DNA of 64,000 nucleotides, taken from the NCBI RefSeq assembly GCF_020497125.1, contig NC_059082.1, positions 19,023,965 to 19,087,964 on the forward strand, in the 5' to 3' direction. Shown here in pieces: positions 12,201 to 27,200 of this stretch. Both the position numbers and the translations under genes were made by a program. Within the stretch, counting starts at the first letter, position 1, and each line of letters opens with the position of its first letter. The notes under the pieces are model-generated. The model did not search any database, was not told where the DNA came from, and saw only the letters and a list, made by a program, of their open reading frames with translations. The stretch is from Mauremys mutica. Taxonomy: Eukaryota > Chordata > Testudines > Geoemydidae.

Positions 12201-15200
12201 TAATACATCAATACTTCCTAAATGCCTATAGGTTATCTTTAACATTCTCTTATAACATTTATGTAAACATTTTCTATTGGTAGTTTTAGTTTATGATTTA
12301 TAAAAAGAACATTCTGTTGAGTCCATTTGCTACTTTTCCTTTTTTCCAAAAAAAAACAAAAAACAACAAACATTCTTTTTCATTCTTTAATTTACCTCCG
12401 GTTACTAGTATTTCTATGTGCGTATTAACATGCTTTATTTAGGTAAACTGTTTACTGTACCTTAAAGTTGGGCATTTTCAGTGTTTTAATAAAGTTTAGG
12501 CAGAAAGCAACTCCCAAGATATCTTGTAAAATCCAAGCCCACCTACAAATAAAAAATGAATGTTCTTTATATTTTATTTTTCTATATTTTCAGAGTACTG
12601 TAGGTTTGTTTGGTCTTGTTGGAAGAAAAACCAAATTCTATAATCTTACAGCAAGATATTATAACAATGACAGGAGTCTAGTTTTTATACTTACTTATTG
12701 ATGTTCATTAATGGAACACTGTCTTAACTTATAAAAGTCACACTTCTAACTAAGTCTTTTACCTGCTATTATAACAGGTAATACTTAAGACTAATGGAAA
12801 AAGGAGCAAAAATATTCAATTTTGTATATAGTCAGTTTCTTATTTGCCATGTATAAGCAATTAGGCTTCATTCCTGCAACTTCTTGGAAATGGGTAGGCT
12901 GCTGTGCCCATGCTGAGCTTCAGTGGAAATCTGCACGGCTGCAGCAGTCAACTCACTCAAAAGAAGTTTCAGGATTGGAATCTTAGGAAGTTTCCCCAAT
13001 TGTGTAAGGGGAGAAGAAAGTTTTTTAAAAATGGGAAAATATGATTTTAAGTCCCACAAAAATGGCCAGGGGGAACTCGGGTGCTAGCGCAGTACCCGAA
13101 ACTACTTTGAACTTATTTTAAGAGTAGATTTCAAGTTCACGGTGTCCATTTAAGGGCCTTAAATCACTGCAATGCCAGGAAGGTGAAGATCTATTTCCTT
13201 ACTCATACTAAAATTAACTCAGGAATTCCTCATTTCCTTCCTCAATTGAGCCAATGAGAAAGCACTAATAGGTAGAATTTGTCTTTATAAACTGCAGCAC
13301 TGAGCTTATGTGTAAACAATCCACTCTGCAATATGAAGATTATTTTCAGTAAGTTAGCTGTTAGGAAGCAATGTTAATGAAAACATGGAGACTTATTTCA
13401 AGATGGCCCATTTACACATGAGCAACCTCCTCTGACAGAATTGTCAGACTCCCCTGACCAGCATACTGTAGAGTGTATCAACTGCAAAGATGAACTGGAT
13501 GGGAAGATACTGATGAAACAGCTGCCACCGCCCCTCACCCACACACACTCTCCTTTCTCAAAAAAAAAACTCAGCCACATATACTAGTAGAGCTATACTT
13601 TGTGCCAACCTGTGGTATACCAGCTCCTTTAGCTTTGCTTCTTTGAAGCTAATATTAGCCTTATAGGTTGTTCTGCACAAGGCTTCAAGTCATCAGGGTC
13701 AAGAGACTTGTTTTTAGTCGAGGACGGTAGTAGAAGACCTGTTCGCTTAGTAGTCTTTTCCAAAAAAGTAAAATGTTCCTGTTTCTGTATCCTTCTTTCT
13801 TCTCCTTCTTTCAGTATTTATTCTTCCGTAGTAAGAAGGAATTATGATTCCCCCTCATCACTATGAATGTCTTTATTTAGTAACTACAAATAACTATATA
13901 AACATGAATTGTATAGGTTTGTTTTAACGTTACCAGTTCTTTTCATTCATCTGTTTAAGCTTAGTAAAGTTTTATATACTTTTAAAAAATTAACAACAAC
14001 AAAAACTTAGAAAGGACACTGTGCTGCAGGATTTTCTATATGGATAGGTGATTTATACATTTGAGTTACTGTCATGACACCTTTCAAAATTTTCTCCAAA
14101 ATCATCACATACCTATCTTCATTTCGAAACACGGCCCAAACAACAGCTGTTGCTATGCAGAATCCAGCAAGAAAAATAAGTCTCACTTCAATACTTTTGT
14201 TGCAACATGAAATCCTACAAAATGAAATGGTTAAATTAATTTGTCTTAAATACAAAAAAGGCCTACAATATAACACAACAAACAAAATATACAGTTAAAT
14301 TCAACAGAGGTGCTCACAAGGCACTCTCTGTCTGAAGAGTCCTTCATTTTGAAACTCACTCTGCCCACTTGCTCCACCAGAGTCCAGATTTATTAACTTT
14401 GTAATCACACTGCAAAGCTCTCAACAGCCCAAGAGAAAAGCAAAGGCAAGGGTACCTATGGGCAATCCTTTGCTTGTTTTGCATTTCAGATTTATGGGAT
14501 AGGCATCCAAAACACAGCTTGGATGACTTTCAATATATTATAGAAACTTGGAAAAATAAAAAATATTTAACAGAACAGTGCAAATGAAGGACTGTTATGG
14601 CTTGAAATGTGTATGGAACATTTTTAAGAGGTTAAAGAGAGAAAATTATAATTAAATGTAGTGCAAATGAGACTGGTGGAATAGGAAGAGTATGCAATCA
14701 GACAGATTCATTTACATGCCACACATGCAGTTCCATGCTCACCACTAATTCCACAGCATGTCTGAAAACAGATGAGTCCATATGACCATAACACACTGCT
14801 TGAAAAACACATCTCAGATATTACAGTTTAAACCCACCACTGCTGCCAAGAAAGCATAGGTGTGTTTGTTCAGCCATGGGTTTTCAGGATCCCAGATTTC
14901 TTTATGCTAGTATTCCTTGCTGATACAGTAGTCCTAATGAAGTAAGTAAGGACTACTCAGGAACCATTACTTTAAAGTTTTGCATTTTTTAAGTTTTATT
15001 AAAGAGCCCCATCTCACCCCCAGGCACCCTTATTTTGTGTTACAAATCTAAAATATTGAATACAGTACATAAGCAGCTGCAAGCTTAAATTAGTTTCTCA
15101 AACCATTAACACATTTCCTCCCAGCAGTTTTAGTAGCTACAGAAAAATATCCAAAACAAATAACCATAACAAGGTAAAGAGATGTACAATACCTGCATTG

Positions 15201-18200
15201 CCCAAATGATATTTTTCTAATTAGTGCAGAAAGACAGTTGTACAGGCTCATTGCAGATGCCAAACAGAAAACTGATATTATTACATACACTAGAAGGAAG
15301 AAAAATGAAAATAAATAAGTGACAAAATGTATGCAACACAAAGATGCTCTGGCAGGAAGGAGCCAAGAGCTAGGAAATACCTGTGACGACAGTAACAGAA
15401 TAGTGGCATTACTCATGCCTCTTTAAATCAAGATTGTATCAACAGGTTTTCAATAAAACAAATACTGAAACTTCAAAGGTCTGTAACATGCTGTAAAAAT
15501 TCCCATCAACTAGAGACTTGAATTGTAATGTTTTAAACATCATTTTTAAAGGAAAGATAAAGTTCATGCTCACATGTGGTTTTCTTTGCACCAATGCCAC
15601 TAAGAAACAGAACAATCCCATCCTTGGGCTACCAGAGCCTAGATTTGTAAACCTTGTGTGCACACTCCAGGACTCAACTTTTCTTGCAGGCATTTAGGAA
15701 AGCTGGGATTTCACAGGTGGAGGGGCTGAGCATAGGCACCAACTCTGTGGGTGCTCCAGCCCTGGAGCACCCACAGAAAAAACACAGTGGGTGCTCAGCA
15801 ACCACCAGCAGGTCCTGCCAATCAGCTCCTCTCCCTCACCCACAGCACCTCCCACCTGCTGCTGATCAGGTGTTCAGCAGCAGGCAGGAGGCAGTGGAAG
15901 GGGAGGGCGGGGCACACTCAGGGGAGAGGGCGGAATGGGGAGAAGCAGGGCAGGAAGATGCAGGGCAGGGTGGGGCCTTGGGGAAGGGGTAGAATGTGGG
16001 TGGAGCCAGGGACAGAGCAGGGCTAGAGCACCCCACAGGAAATCAGAAAGTCAGTGCCTCTGGAGCTGAGGACTGAAAGTTATTCAGGTGGGTTCTTATG
16101 AGATAGTTAAATAGAGGATCTTTAATTTCCTAGGTGTCTCTCACTTGGAAAAAACTGATGAACTAGAATATCGTACTAAAAATTGTGTGTTATTAATTCT
16201 GCGTTTCAAATTTTGAGAAGTCCCTAGAGTTTTGGAGAGGCAACAGAAAAATAGAAAAAGTAAATAAGACATCATAATTATTTGTAGTTACACTGTGTTT
16301 CCCAGTCAGTCTTATCCTACCAAATGAAGGATTCATGCCTTTTGCCATGGAAGTTAGTGGTGAAACTCCCACTTACTTCAATAGGAGCAGCTAAGAAAGT
16401 CGGACTTTGATAGAAATGGATACTATAGTTGGATTAAACACTAAAGGACCTATTATGCTCTACCAAGCCTGTGCCCCTCTGAGCCCCTCAATGCCCACTG
16501 GCAGAGGGCCCACTATACTGTAACTCATAACAAGCCTGACACACTCACTATCCCCAACATACTGCCATCCTAATGTTTCCAAAAGGTATCTTGTAAGATA
16601 TTTTATGTAAACTGGTGATGTACTGGTCAGGAATTTCACTGCATGATGTACGTATGGGTTGTGTATAAAGAATTATGTATGCGTACTGGAAATATGTTCT
16701 TAAAACATATTTGAGAGGCAGTGCATAAAACAAGCCTGCTCTGGACAAAGGAATGGGGATTTACCTGTCTGATCGGCAGAGGACACTGAAAGTACATGTA
16801 CATATAACAAACAAAGCAATCAAGTTAAGCAGAAAACAGCTAAGTGAGCACACTGTGGGACAAAGACAATGGACTTTGAGGAAATACGAGGAGAGCAAAA
16901 AGACCTTTTAGTTTTCCATCACTTAGGGAACAAAGGGGACAGCATCCTATGATTCTGTGAAAATTGGATCCTCAGCCTGGGAAGCTAGAGATGCTGGTAA
17001 CCTGATGCAAGTGAGAAAACTGCATAGGCAAAGATTGTAACTTACTAAAATTTTAATTTTAGTCACTAGAAAGCATGGTTTTTGTTTTGTTTGTAACCAG
17101 ACCTGTCTCTTTTTCTCTTGCTTATTATCGCTTAAATCTCTGTTCTTTATGACTCAACTTATTCTTAGTTTTACATAAACTATAAACCTCAGTGCTGTTG
17201 TACTGAAGAAAGTGTGAATTTTCAGGTAAGCTAACAGGCAGATTTGTGCCCTGTCTCTTTGGAGGCAGCAAATTTAATAATTTCTGAGAGGGAGATGTCT
17301 CTAGGCAACTTGGGGTTCACTGACTGTTAGCTGCAAGGCAATGTTTAGCCTGGCAGAATCTCAAGGAATCTGCTGGCAAGGCAGACAGCCTGGAGTGTCG
17401 GGGAGCTGACGAGAGTTTAGCACAACTCTCACTGGCAGAGGGTTAACACAGTGGCTTCCACTTCTGGGTGTCCTGAGCAGAGCATCACAAAAACATCAGT
17501 GTGTAGAATAAGGATTTAGGTTCCTCATGAGTCAGTTACATATAACCAGGCTTAATATGCATATGATTTTCCTCAAAAGATTATTTATCCCAAAATACAC
17601 ATTAATCATTTAATTAAAATTTAATATATTTTTAGACAGTGTTGCATGAATATTATTTATTCAAGCCTAAATGTGTGTTCTACTATGTACCTCAAAATAA
17701 TTTCCTCTTATAGTACCATACATGTCTGGGCCTTAACCTACAAGAATCAATGCACCTGTGCAACTTTACAAATGGGCGAAGTTACCCGGGTGAATAACTG
17801 CTTGCCAATAGGTTCCATGGTTGTAATAGAAACTATTAAAATTCAAGAAATATAAAGTTAAGGTGGACACTCCCTCAGTACACTATCTTATTTGTTTGTT
17901 TTTCCCTCCTTGCCCATCAGATAGTTAGAGCATTAGCATCTGATTTGAATTGCCTGGTTTTTAAACCATTTAGGCCACAACATGAACCTGCTGAAGGAGT
18001 TCACTCCAACTATTGGAAGGATGTCAAATAAAACCCTCAAGAATGCCATCTAAATTCAGATATGTGGAAGGAATTTAGCAAACAGCCTAGAATAAAGACA
18101 GACCCAGAAGCAACCTATATTAGGTATTTTTATATAACAAAAACACTAAGGTAGCAAAGACATGCATTCAAAAGTTAGGAAGTGCCAGAATTATTATGGT

Positions 18201-21200
18201 TGCATGAGCAACCTTAATTCAGCCTCCTTGTAGATATGCATTATGATGCAATCTTCAATAACACAGTTATACCTTTTTTTTCCTACAGGACCCCGCCTCA
18301 TTCAGCACACAGGATGGACAGTGCTCTCTGAATGGATAGCTATTCAATATTTATTTTTATCCTTGCCATTTAATATATGATCCCATGTATTATTTACTGC
18401 ACACCACCCAAACCCTACACCGTATACAGACTTATTAGTTCCTTCATGGGTCTCTCTGTGAGGTAAGGTGGTACCATCCCCATTTTGCACATAGGGAACT
18501 GAGGCACAACCATCAACAGCCATTGTCCAGCAAGGGAGTTACAATTCAGTGACTCACCTGCATAAGGCCACACCAGGGGAATTGCTCAGCTTTGCTTGGA
18601 GACTCAGTAATGCCCACCAGACATACCTGGACTTGTGTTCTCCAAGCACATGGACTAAGGATATACAACAGAACACAAGGGCCAACTTCTTGGCCTTTCT
18701 CCTTCCCCCACCTACTCTGCAAGCAACAAGGACACTCAGAAACTGAAGACTCCAACAGAGGGGACTGGCCCAGGTTTCAAGAGTGAGATCTGTGTACTGT
18801 GAACTGCAATATCCAGTGAGGTGAGAAAAACTGATTAATCTAGATGTTACCCAGTCTAATAGGGTTGAGAGTTTAGACTGCCTGCTTATATATATATTTT
18901 TTTTTGGTATCAAACTCTGAATTTTTCCCTATCACTTAATCTATCTTTTGTTGTCAATAAATTTAACTGTTTATCTTTACCAGTGAGTTTGCCTGAAGTG
19001 TTTGGTAAGGGTGTTTGCTCAGGTTTACAAAGGCTGGTGTATATCCACTTTCAATCGATGAAGTGATGAACCAATAAATAAATTTACACTGCTAGTCTTG
19101 AGCAGTGCAAGATGGTACATTCCTGAGGTACCAAGCTGGAAGGATTTGGCGGGTGCCTTTCTCTGTGTGATTCATGAGTGGCTCTGAGAGCATTCATGCA
19201 ATCTAGCTGGGTTTGGGATCCACATGTGGTTGTGCTGAGTGATAATAGCACCTGGAGGCGTTTGCTGCTCGTTACTAGCAAAGCATTGTCCCCATGCTGG
19301 AGAGTTAAGGGAGCACAGCAGTCCCACAGTCCCAGGCTGAACTCCAGAGATCCCATCACTCCTAGGATCTAATTTTTCCAAGTCCTTTGCATTTACAGTA
19401 CTTAGTGTATTCAGAAAAGAACTCCCATGGACTTCTGTTGCAGTTGTGAATACTCAGTACTTCTGCAAATCAGATCCCAGGAGTCTCAAGTTGGCAACCC
19501 AGAAAATGAGGAACACACAGTGGCCACCTATAGAATTTTTGGGGAAGACACATTTCCCCAGCCCAGGAAGGATTAACGCCATACCCAGAGTCTGTTCAGG
19601 CCCTTTCTTCAGGACACCATTTATTGGGTGCACTGATGATCTCCAGAAAACCACAAAATAAACCAATTCAACATAAATCCATCAGCTAATTTTCCCCTGA
19701 CAAAGAGAGTTTTTGCCAGATCATCTCTGCTCCTGGCAACTCTTCCTACAGGCCTGGGTAGTCCCCCTGCTCTAGGGCCTGACATAGGAGCCAATCTCCT
19801 TCCTGTAGCTCCTCCAGCCTTTATAGCAATCAGGTGCTCATCGGGTAATCACCTAATCCCTTCCCAGCTGGGTCTGATAAAGTCTTTCTACCAGGTCCTG
19901 ATGCGGTTTAAGGGGCTCTCCCTAAGAACAGAGCTGGCTGGCCTCAGGTTCCTGGCTGTAAAAGGGATAGACCACTCAGTTACACTCAACTTCACACACA
20001 ACTCTGTGGCAGAGGCAAGAATAAAATCAAGTTCTCCAGGGCAGCATTCAACTGCCTTCATCACTAGACCATCCTTTCTCTTCCTACTATCCCCTACCTT
20101 AATCACCACACCCCTTCCAATTTCTGTAACAAATGAGGCAGGGATCCTGCAGACACCAGCTTCATTCATTACACAACCCACCGAATGAGGCAGGGGAAAA
20201 AATAGTACATGATTACGCAAAAGTTTCCTTGGGACTGCATCATCTGGAAGATAATTATGTCATCAGTAGCATGTCCAACTCTGTCTAATTACACCAGGTT
20301 TACTTAGGCTATTAGGCCCTACCACAAGGAGTCTGATGAAACTACAAATCCAAAGTGAGTTTAGATACAACTCATTAATGTAGGTAAGCAGTTACTCTAA
20401 GCTACCATATTCCCTCTACAAGGATGAACAAGGGATATCGTATACTCTGCTACTTTTTTTTTTTTCTTTTCTTTTTTTTTTTTTTTTTTACCATCAAGGC
20501 AAGGGATTGTCTCTCATATATACTTTATCCAGAATAACTATTGCCTTGGCAACCTCAATGGAGAAACAAATTGGCAGGTGGGGGGAGACAGAGAGAGAGA
20601 GAGAGAGAGAGAGGTTGCCCCCTCTCCATCCCCCCCCTTTAAAAAAAAATAACTCACCTTACTCTGCTCCATCAATAAATTGAGGGGGCAGTTATTTAAA
20701 AAGAAAAAAAAGTTAGCTGAACTCTGACTCAAATAAAACTAAATTCCATAAAAATGTTAACAATGGCATTTAAAGGAGAAAATATATTTAAATATGAAAT
20801 CAAATGAGATTATATATTAATTCTTACCTAGCCATTTGTAGAAGAAATAAAGTAAGAGTAGCATGGCACAACAGATTACCACAAATATGATAACCGTTAG
20901 AGGGGTGAAAGTAACGTTTTCCTCTTTCTTTCTTCTTGTTTCTCTGTCTTCAGGGCTTGTCACTGCCTTTAAATCCTCACTGTATAGACAAAAAATATTT
21001 CAGTAATAGACACTGAACATGGACTTAAAAACGAAGTGCTTACCTTGCGCCCAATTTTTGTTGTATTAAGATTTAAGTAGTCACTGGTGGCTCAATTTAG
21101 CAAGGTAATTAACCACATGCCTAACTTTAAGCATGTGCATAGAGCCACTGACTTCAAAAGCTAGGCATACACTGAACTAACTTGCTGAAGCTGGTTTTGT

Positions 21201-24200
21201 TTTGTAAAATAACCCACATAGCTGTAAGGGCAGATCAGGCAGAACATTAAGATTTGATAGCCTAAAGGAAAAAAACTTGAGTATTTATTCTGATCTTTCA
21301 TAATACTATTACTGCAGAAAAATATGAAGTTGGAAGAAAATGGTATGCCAAATTCCCATCATATCCTTTGAAATTCTCCCCCAAGACTTTCCTTTTCTAT
21401 AGGTCCATGCTGTTGTTCCACAATAGGTCATGATGAAATATTTAATTCCTTCTATTAATCTGTTTTTGAGAAGAGGGAGGGTCAAACTTTAAAGAAAACA
21501 TTCCAACAAAAAAGTCCAAGTTAGCTCTAAAAGAACAGTCTTAAATGGAAGGAACATCTCACGCCTTCTTTTTTAGGAGCCACTGGTCCAAAATCTGCTA
21601 CCATCTGCATTAGAATAAAACCAGAGTAACAGCTAGTTTACCCTTGAAATACTACAACAGCCCAGCTGCAGCTGTGCCGCTGTAGCGCTCAGTGTAGACG
21701 CTACCTTTGCCAACAGGAAGGGTTCATCAGTCAATATACCACTGTCTACACAGGGACTCGGACTGGCTTAAAAATCCACACCCCCGAGCAACACAGCTGG
21801 GTCAATCCAATTTTCTAGTGATTTTAGTGGAGTTTTCCTGATTAAACCAGCAGTGAATTTAGCCTAAGAACTCAAAACCACTGAAAATATATCTGTCACT
21901 GACAGGCACAAGATCCGGTAAGTGTTTTGGAACTTGTTCCATCTCATTAAGTGTCTGCAACAACATTAGTGTCAGCAAAATCCAGTCAGCCAACCACCAG
22001 TTTTTCTGCCTCTACAGTCCATAATTAAACAGGGAGAGAAAGAGAAATAAAGCAGTGTCATTAAAAGTAACATTTCTTCAAGGTTAGAATACAAATGTGC
22101 TCCATATTTACACCTTACCACAAGAAATAATCACACAAACTGCTGAAGTGTTGCACCAAACAAAACAACTAAAACCCTTTAACCATACAGGCAAACTACA
22201 TCTCTCACGGTATGGGATGCTTGTGAAACTTTCCCTGTCAGACATCACACTCCCACAATCGCAAGGCCAATGTATTTACAAATGGTGACATGCTGAAAAG
22301 GCAATAGTTATCTTACAAAATCAACAGGAAAAAGAATTTCCTAGATGTATTACATACTTCCTGTGAGGATTGGTTTTAAGTTAGTGGCTTACAAATCTTA
22401 CAAGGACAGGACGCCCCGCCACCTGGGGTGGGAAGCGGAGCGATGCGGTCCCAGCCGGCTCCACTTTCCTTGCCCCGGCCCCAGCTGTGTTGCTGTGGGG
22501 TAGTTGGGGAAAGGTCCCACACTCACCTGTGGCGGGAAGCAGAGAATGACTTCTCGTGTCTTGTCACAACACACCTGTTAATGCATCCCAGAATCACGTT
22601 TGCTTTTTTTGCAACAGCATCACACTGTTGACTCATATTTAGCTTGTGGTCCACTATAACCCCTAGATCCCTTTCTGCCGTACTCCTTCCTAGACAGTCT
22701 CTTCCCATTCTGTATGTGTGAAACTGATTGTTCCTTCCTAAGTGGAGCACTTTGCATTTGTCTTTATTAAACTTCATCCTGTTTACCTCAGAGCGTTTCT
22801 CCAATTTGTCCAGATCATTTTGAATTATGACCCTATCCTCCAAAGCAGTTGCAATCTCTCCCAGTTTGGTATCATCTGCAAACTTAATAAGCGTACTTTC
22901 TATGCCAATATCTAAGTCGTTGATGAAGATATTGAACAGAGCCAGTCCCAAAACAGACCCCAGCGGAACCCCACTTGTTATACCTTTCCAGCAGGATTGG
23001 GAACCATTAAGAACTACTCTCTGAGTACGATAATCCAGCCAGTTATGAACCCACCTTATAGTAGCCCCATCTAAGTTGTATTTGCCTAGTTTATTGATAA
23101 GAATATCATGTGAGACCGTATCAAATGCCTTACTAAAGTCTAGGTATACCACATCCACTGCTTCTTCCTTACCCACAAGACTCGTTATCCTATCAAAGAA
23201 AGCTATCAGATTGGTTTGACATGATTTGTTCTTTACAAATCCATGCTGGTGTAATAAGATGAGGCCCTGAAACAAACCCTTGTGTCAGAGGCCCAGTCTG
23301 AGGCCTGAAGCCTGAACCAAAGTACTTCCAGGCATTGCTAAGCAAAAGCTGGGCTGTGAGCCAGTGGCAGGCCCCACTCACAGAAGTTGGCGAGAAGAGG
23401 GTTGCTAGAAGCAGGTGCATCCACACATAAGTGCTAATAAGAGGAACTTGTGCCAAGATAACATCAGAACACTTCACAGAGATAACGAGGAACAGGCAGG
23501 TGCATCTTAAAGACAGGGTCAAAAGGACAGCATGATGGATAGATCTGTTTGAAACAACATGATCAAAGGAGGAGACAGCACCCTAATGAGCCAAGGGGCT
23601 GTACTTCAATACGTCAGTAGGGATGAGTAATCTGTCCTCTAACTATAAAAGTAGGTCCCGGAGTGCACATCTTTGTCTAGCCTAGGGGGCAATGGAAAGT
23701 CCCACCACTGACTGAGTCGGTCCATTGCCAGGGGGCACAAATTCGTAGTATGTCTTGTAGAATGTACGGGAAACTATTACTGTGCTTCATTTGACAATAA
23801 ACCTGGCTCAGGTTCCTTTGTACCTTACTAGAGTCTGTGGTCTTTGGGGGTTCTCTCGGGGTTTGCTGTGTCAGCTATCTGCGCAGAGCCAGGGAGCACA
23901 CAGAGGGAACATGCACGCAGCCGACTGTATCATCATCGAGCAAGAGCAGAGCACCACACCGGTAGCTACAGACAACAGCTGGCTATTCCCTATCACCTTA
24001 CCACCTTCTAAGTGTTTGCAGATGAATTCCTTAATTACTTGCTCCATTATCTTCCCTGGCACAGAAGTTAAACTAACTGGTCTGTAGTTTCCTGGGTTGT
24101 TTTTATTTCCCTTTTTATAGATGGGCACTATATGTTTATTTTCAGCATGAAGTAAACACACATTCATAGAGATTATAAAACCAGAAGGGAGCACCGTGAT

Positions 24201-27200
24201 CATCTACTCTCACCTCCTGCATAACACAGGCCACAGAACTTCCCCAAACTAATTCCTATTTGAACTAGAGCATATCCTTTTAGGAAAACATCCAATCTTG
24301 TTTTTAAAGATGCCCTCTCATATCCATTACCACTACCACCAGATATTTAGATCTGCATTTTACATTGCTTAATAGATTATATGGTTTAATGGAACTTACA
24401 GCTCTGATACTCCACTCCAGTAGCCTCCCAGCGCCACAGTGAGCACAGCAATTAGAAAGATGACAACCATACTGTAGTCAAACTCTGGCAAAGATGGTGA
24501 ATAGAGTGACACATTAATCCTTGCTCCAAGGGCCTGAAAAACGATAAATGTATCAGTTATATATAACAGCACAGGCTCTTTATGACAGGCAGAATATGCA
24601 GTGCTTATCCTGTTTTTTAAATCAGATGTTATCTTCACCTTCTGCTGTAAACTGGGTCAGACTGTGTCAATTTTACCTACCATGTACAAAGATGTACTAT
24701 ACGTGACAGATATGACAAACACAGATATAACTTGGGGACAATTGTAGCAACTTTATAAATGTTATCTGCATTTTTGTGAGTTAGACCTCAGAAGCACGAA
24801 AACACCAAAGACTTTTTATTAAGACACACTAAATATGGGGTCCATAGAATATTTATAGACCTTTGTATCAGTAAGTTACGTGTATGTGTGTGTTCCTGGC
24901 TCTATGGTTGGGTTTCCTGTGAAATATGGAATCACTAGAGAGGTGGTTAATGCAGTGCTGTTATACAGATACCCAGCTGCTGAAGCTCCACACCCTACAT
25001 ATTTTCTGTGTAACGTTTCTGTCCTAAAATAAGTGTACCGTTCTCTGTGAAACCTGTCTGATACCTGGTAACTCTGTCATTGTTCCTAGAGAGAGTCAAC
25101 TGCAGGTGCTGAGCTACATCAGACCTTCTGGGATAATCACAGTGAATTTCAGGAAGACAAGAGCCTACATCTCTGTTCGGATGGGAGACAGATGATGGCC
25201 CTGTCCCGAGAGAAGTAATGTCTGGAGGCTTAAGACCTACGGGAGTATCCCTAGAAGAATCCAGAAAGTGGGTAAGCGGATTATCCTGATGGGCCGCAGG
25301 TTGCCCACCACCTCCTTAGATGCTTTCACCCATATAGACAGAGAGGTCTATAAAGATTATAAACTACGTAAAAAAGCCTAATTGTGAAAGTTTAAACTGA
25401 CCTCGCCTGGCCTAAAATCATGGTTAGTAGACAAAAGCCCTCAAAAATTGTTTAGCAGGGAAAATGGCAGACCATTAGCCAATAGTCAGCCTGGGAGTGA
25501 TAGAAATGATAGTGATAGTAATAGGGATGGAACTGGATCACAGAACCTGGACTGGGCCCAAGCAGAGACCCATACTCAAAGGGGAGGATCTGTTCCAAGG
25601 CAGAGAGGCCACCTCAGAGGAAATCCTGGGGCAGATGCAGAAAAGCAACGTCATCTGTGACAAACTGCAAGGGATTTCCTAATCCAACTACTGAGACCCA
25701 GTGCAGTCCTGCAAAGCCATCCTGCACTCCAACCTTACAATTAACTGGGTAACAATCTCCAGAGGGAGCGAGTTCAGTGGAACGGTTCACTTGTTCCATA
25801 TGATGTGCATGCTGACGTGGATACACCTCAAATCACTGCACCCATGACCTGCTGACCTTCCTTGGTGCAGATCCATACAGTTCCCAGTGGGAAAGGAAGG
25901 TGAAAATTAATGGAAAGACATTCTGAGACCACCGGGACCATAATTAAAACCCCAGTAGTGAAAGCCCCTGAAATGCTGAAAGGCTGTGAAATCTGGTTTA
26001 AAGTTCCTGGTATAAAAGCCTCCACTCTAACTGCAGCACAGATTTCTGTGCAGCCCCAGGAAGGGTCAGGAGTGCTGGCTGTAGGTGTATGAAAGGATAC
26101 TATTTTTGGTCTGCTTCTTGGAAATGACACTAATTTTCAAACAAAGCCCACTCCCCCTCTCCTTGTAAAAGCTACAGGCCTGTATCCGGTGCTGACAGCT
26201 ATCTGTAATCATGCAGATAAGGGTGTCAGTGACTATGCAAGTGGAGGGACTGAGAGAAGGTGGGGGTGTCAATTAACTGTAACATACAGGAAGCCCTGTT
26301 AAGCTCAAGTCACCTTCCTAGCACAGCCAAACAAATACCTGATACTAGGAGGTGGGGAAAAGAGACAGCCAAGGTAAATTCTCTGAGACCTGGAGCGCAG
26401 GCGAGGGGGATCATTCTCTGCCCATCCATACCAGGGACCCTGAGTCAGAAGAGTGGTGGCTAAGTCTTCAGCTGAAAGTGGGGACACTGAGGCAGCTAAA
26501 GAGCACTGCCAAAACTATGTCACCCACTCAAGTAAAGTGTAAAACAGCTGCCTGGGATATTGCAGAGGTTACTACAGCCAGGACCTCGGAAGGGGAATTT
26601 TCTTTCCGGAGTCTGTGACTGCCCAATGATCTGTGAAAATGTAAGTGCTCTGAGCAAGGTGGAGGAGAAAAACACTGCGCACCTCATCTCAGTGTAGGAA
26701 CAAAAGGCCAACCCAGTGGAGTGAGGGATCAAGATCAATACCCTTCCTCCTCCACCCCCAGAGAATGAGGTTATACTACAGGAGTCCCCTGGCCTGATTC
26801 CTTAGGTTGTGAGGCAGATAAATGAATTTGGCTATGGGGAGGATTGAAGATACCCTTGCCCATGACTTGGGATCCCTCAGCTGTTAAAAGCAGCATGTGG
26901 TTAAGAGCCACTTCACAGGGAGCCAGATCTAACCTAGTTCCCCCTTCTCTCCAAAGAATTGCTTCCTAGGCTATGCCAAGAAGGTGTGGGTGGGAAATCC
27001 CCAACCCACCATGGGAGCAGCTGACGCTTTGAGGAACAAAGGGTTAGCATCTTCACTCCCTGAAAGCTTCATGGGAGCTGGAAGTGCAAGGACCAAGTCT
27101 CAAGTTCTCACCCAAAGGTTTTGGGGTGACCAGGGCAAGCAGGAGTGCATGAAAGCTCCCCCTGCAGATCCATCCCATAGGTGCTAAAGAGAGAAAATAC

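Larger units (their letters stand above)
22545..24170 (-). mobile_element. CR1 LINE fragment, split by a solo LTR
   Basis: Two CR1 pieces in the same direction as SPPL2A, in intron 5. The right part (about 23983-24170) encodes HIVPIYKKGNKNNPGNYRPV, then SLTSVPGKIMEQVIKEF (N-terminal RT). The left part (22545-23249) encodes KAFDTVSHD, GVPLGSVLG, KFADDTKLGE and LGVIVDHKLNMS. Reading resumes exactly across the LTR at 23250-23977. Both ends are truncated. Confidence 0.92.
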
